DNA of 64,000 bases from Marinoscillum pacificum (GTDB lineage Bacteria > Bacteroidota > Bacteroidia > Cytophagales > Cyclobacteriaceae), in assembly GCF_024714495.1 (NCBI RefSeq), contig NZ_JAMZMJ010000019.1, positions 31,516-95,515 of the forward strand. The letters are read 5' to 3'. The position numbers were made by a program, and so were the translations under genes. Positions 61,362 to 64,000 of this stretch are shown here, piece by piece; the first letter of the stretch is position 1; each line of letters begins with the position of its first letter. Under the pieces are notes generated by a model. It did no database searches. It was not told the DNA's origin and was given only the letters and a program-made list of their open reading frames with translations.

Positions 61362-63979
61362 GCACTCATCATCAGCCACCTAAGAGGCTTCGGCAACTCT
61401 TACAATGGGTTGGCGGTGCTGCTGATCTGGAGGACATACTTGGTGACCTGGATGAACTATTTTTCATAGAAGCAAACGAAAAAGGAAAAAGCAAAGCACA
61501 GATCCACTACTCATGGCAAGTGCTCAGATTGCTATTCTCCTATGCGCTAAGGCGGAGAAAATCGCATGCTTCGTCCCGATCAATTCATCACAAAAACTCA
61601 ATACCAATGTTTAAGAATTATGTCAAAATTGCGGTTCGAAATTTCTCGAAGCACAAGCTCTTCACCACACTCAACCTTATCGGGTTAGCGTTGGGAATGA
61701 CCATTTGCCTTCTGGCTTTATCCATTGCAGTTGCCATCTATCAATCCGATGAACAACACGCATTGAAGGATCGAATTTTTCAGATCAACACCAGCATTAC
61801 CACAGAGGAAGACAGTAAAAACTACGCGTCTACTTACTATGCAATGGGAGATGAAATCAAGAGCACTTATCCCTTTGTAGATAAAGTGCTGAAGATGCAA
61901 ACCAGCTTTCATCCTACTATTCAGCAAAAAGGCAATGAACTGGAACTCGATGGCTATTTCGCGGGAAAGGAGTTCTTCCAATTCTTTGATTTTCAAATGA
62001 TATCAGGAAACCCAATAACAGCTCTTGAGCAACCTAACAGCCTGGTCATCACACAAAAAATAGCCGAAAAGCTTTTTCCAGATCAAGACCCTATAGGTCA
62101 GGAACTAGAAACGGACAATGGGATATTGACCATAACTGGAGTAATGCAAAACCTCAAACAAACGCACTTGTTCTTTGAAGCGCTGGCGTCTTATAGTACG
62201 CTTGAAAATGCACAGCAAGATCAATCACTTAGTAATGACTGGACCAACTATAGAAACAACTATGTCTACGTGCTGCTAAATGAAAATGCTTCAGCATCAC
62301 AACTAGATGATGCATTAGCCCAAACGGCAACAAAAGTGGCAAACTTTCACGAAAACAAAGAAATCACCCTCAGCAGTATTCGTCTGGACAAAGTAGTACC
62401 TCGCTGGAATGTAAGTAACGCTATAGGCATTGGCTGGGATCAACCTTCCATGATTTTCTTCTTATCAATCGGTGTATTGATACTGCTGCCTGCCATCTTC
62501 AACTACACCAACTTAACGATAGCCCGAGCACTTAAACGCGTGAAGGAAATAGGCATTCGAAAAGTAGTGGGTGCGGAGAAAAATCAAATCAAGGCGCAGT
62601 TTATCATCGAAACAATTATCCTTACTTTTCTGGCGGTAATCCTTTCTATAGCCATCTACATACCTGTGAAGGCAGAATTTCTATCCATGGTTCGTGCTGC
62701 AGAGGTACTGGATACAGAAATGGGTCCTACGCAGATCATAGTGTTTGTTGTATTTACACTCATCGTTGGTTTGATTACTGGTGCTTTTCCAGCTCAGTTT
62801 TTTTCTAAGCTCAGCCCGATCAATACGCTTAAGGGTGAAATCAAAAATGGCCGATCCAGTGTCTCTGGTTTTAAAAGAGGTTTGTTTGTCTTTCAGTTTT
62901 TCCTATCCATGTTTTTCATGATTGGCGTATTTACCATTGGCAGACAATACAGCCATGCGATGACTTCAAGTGACAACTTCAATGCGTCCAACATCCTGGC
63001 TATTCCAATAGAGCGCGTAGATCATCAGATAGCATTGAATGAACTCAGCAAACATCCGGATGTAAATTCCATCACCACATCCTCGCAACTACCTGGAGTA
63101 ATGGTGAACCGTCAAACACAGGTTATACCGAATCATGTGGATACCCTGGATGTGAATGAAATCTTTATAGGAGATGAATATTTGAAGCAAATGAACATGC
63201 CTTTCATTTGGGGTGATGAGGCCGAAATGAAAAACTCTAACCAAAACGAAGAATTGGTCGTGGTTAATGAGCGCTTCCTACAGGCACAGTCCGTATTTAA
63301 TGTAAAAGATGATTCTCTCAGGTTCCAAATGGCTGATGGCACTAACTGCAGGGTAGTTGGCATCCTGAAGGACTTCAACTATGAACCACTGAATACGAAT
63401 ATCAAGCCAGCAGTATTTAGAAGATCCCTGGAAGAATCTTCGATAGCTTTATTGACTATTCAATCCAGCAACCTGCAGGGAACACTGAATGCACTTCAAC
63501 TCATTTGGGAAGACATGGACCAAAACATTCCTTTTGAAGCTCATTTTCTGGATGAGGAAATTGAAAAAGCCTATTACTTCCTGGAAGTACAAATGAAGTT
63601 TTTCAGTTTCCTTAGCGCTATGGCGATCACCATCTCCATTTTAGGACTTTTGGGAATGGTATCTTACACCACCGAAAACCGCACCAAAGAAATAGCTGTA
63701 CGCAAAATTATGGGAGCATCGAATTCTACACTCTACTACTTGCTAGCTAAGGATTTTGTCAAACTCATTTTATGGGCAGTAGTATTGGTGATACCTCTCT
63801 CCCATTTGTTTTACGACAAGTTCTTCTTGTACTTCCTGATTCGCTACAGTACCGGAATGGGCATAATGGAAATCATTTTGGGAATAATCTCGCTTTCACT
63901 GATTGGCTTTGTGGCGATCTACTTGCAGACCAATAAGATAGCGCGGATGAACCCGGCCAATAATCTTCGATACGAATAA
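61358..63979 (+). CDS. FtsX/MacB-type ABC transporter permease with permease prefix domain
   Basis: 873 aa starting at GTG that overlaps the PadR stop (GTGA). Residues ~1-80: permease prefix domain (PPKRLRQLLQWVGGAADLEDILGDLDELF). Then the permease core: MFKNYVKIAVRNFSKHKLFTTLNLIGLALGMTICLL (first TM), a large periplasmic MacB_PCD domain, the three TM FtsX bundle with ALKRVKEIGIRKVVGA, a second half of the same order (FKRGLFVFQFFLSMFFMIGVF) and ENRTKEIAVRKIMGAS near the C terminus. The ATPase is not in this gene and may be elsewhere. Confidence 0.93.
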   Translation: MSTHHQPPKRLRQLLQWVGGAADLEDILGDLDELFFIEANEKGKSKAQIHYSWQVLRLLFSYALRRRKSHASSRSIHHKNSIPMFKNYVKIAVRNFSKHKLFTTLNLIGLALGMTICLLALSIAVAIYQSDEQHALKDRIFQINTSITTEEDSKNYASTYYAMGDEIKSTYPFVDKVLKMQTSFHPTIQQKGNELELDGYFAGKEFFQFFDFQMISGNPITALEQPNSLVITQKIAEKLFPDQDPIGQELETDNGILTITGVMQNLKQTHLFFEALASYSTLENAQQDQSLSNDWTNYRNNYVYVLLNENASASQLDDALAQTATKVANFHENKEITLSSIRLDKVVPRWNVSNAIGIGWDQPSMIFFLSIGVLILLPAIFNYTNLTIARALKRVKEIGIRKVVGAEKNQIKAQFIIETIILTFLAVILSIAIYIPVKAEFLSMVRAAEVLDTEMGPTQIIVFVVFTLIVGLITGAFPAQFFSKLSPINTLKGEIKNGRSSVSGFKRGLFVFQFFLSMFFMIGVFTIGRQYSHAMTSSDNFNASNILAIPIERVDHQIALNELSKHPDVNSITTSSQLPGVMVNRQTQVIPNHVDTLDVNEIFIGDEYLKQMNMPFIWGDEAEMKNSNQNEELVVVNERFLQAQSVFNVKDDSLRFQMADGTNCRVVGILKDFNYEPLNTNIKPAVFRRSLEESSIALLTIQSSNLQGTLNALQLIWEDMDQNIPFEAHFLDEEIEKAYYFLEVQMKFFSFLSAMAITISILGLLGMVSYTTENRTKEIAVRKIMGASNSTLYYLLAKDFVKLILWAVVLVIPLSHLFYDKFFLYFLIRYSTGMGIMEIILGIISLSLIGFVAIYLQTNKIARMNPANNLRYE

Positions 63980-63983
63980 TAAG

Positions 63984-64000
63984 AAGAAGCTGTCTCAAAA
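63984..64000. repeat. Start of another MITE-like element at the window edge
   Basis: The last 17 bases match the terminal repeat of the 35377-35536 element at 15 of 17 positions (shared core TGTCTCAAAA). The rest is outside the window. Confidence 0.45.

Overview
The window looks like a chromosome segment from a Bacteroidota bacterium, most likely a marine-type member of the Cytophagales (inference; no 16S or ribosomal marker is present). The evidence is a SusC/SusD pair, a hybrid two-component system with a periplasmic propeller, a type IX secretion sorting tail, a DUF4249 lipoprotein paired with a TonB-dependent receptor, YceI and DUF4386/DUF4260 proteins, many SPII lipoproteins, and promoters of the TAnnTTTG type. 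No tRNA, rRNA, CRISPR array, transposase or phage gene was seen.

Region 1 (1-14.1 kb) is a glycan utilisation locus. Reading leftward from about 9.8 kb, the genes are a GH130 phosphorylase/hydrolase, an MFS sugar transporter, an unrecognised 576-aa lipoprotein, SusC, SusD and a LamG-domain lipoprotein that runs off the left edge. A hybrid sensor/AraC regulator (HTCS) is read divergently. GH130 points to a mannose-containing glycan. Region 2 (14.1-22.7 kb) holds an aldo/keto reductase with a divergent AraC regulator, a YceI lipoprotein, an FG-GAP/ASPIC protein with a T9SS tail, a VOC protein, a TetR/FAD-monooxygenase divergent pair and a TlpA-like thioredoxin protein.

Region 3 (22.7-27.8 kb) is accessory. 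It is AT-rich, has long intergenic stretches with dispersed palindromes, and contains a HExxH protein, a beta-barrel protein, two unrecognised proteins and an Apea-like HEPN protein. Two of these genes, a TTG-started membrane-anchored protein and the HEPN protein, sit behind almost the same 240-bp leader, which includes 54 identical bases. This is the most unusual structure in the window.

Region 4 (27.8-43 kb) carries a Gfo/Idh/MocA oxidoreductase and a secreted TPR-CHAT caspase-like protein split into two overlapping frames. Mostly plus-strand small operons follow: DUF2200/Crp, then ArsR-AHSA1-AHSA1/VOC fusion-DoxX with a palindromic operator over the start codon, a lipoprotein hydrolase, YihY (minus strand), MepB, DUF2007, Crp/Fnr, SDR, 2H phosphoesterase and DUF1287. 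A 160-bp MITE-like element lies at 35.4 kb.

Region 5 (43-64 kb) holds two tandem paralogous propeller histidine kinases followed by a START-domain protein, a quinone reductase-like MDR/DUF4386 pair, and a DUF4249/TonB receptor pair with an AraC regulator. It ends with a LytS/LytTR two-component system, a secreted metallophosphoesterase, and a PadR/ABC permease operon. Several candidate operators and terminators could be read directly and are listed. All functional calls rest on motif recognition by eye, without database searches.
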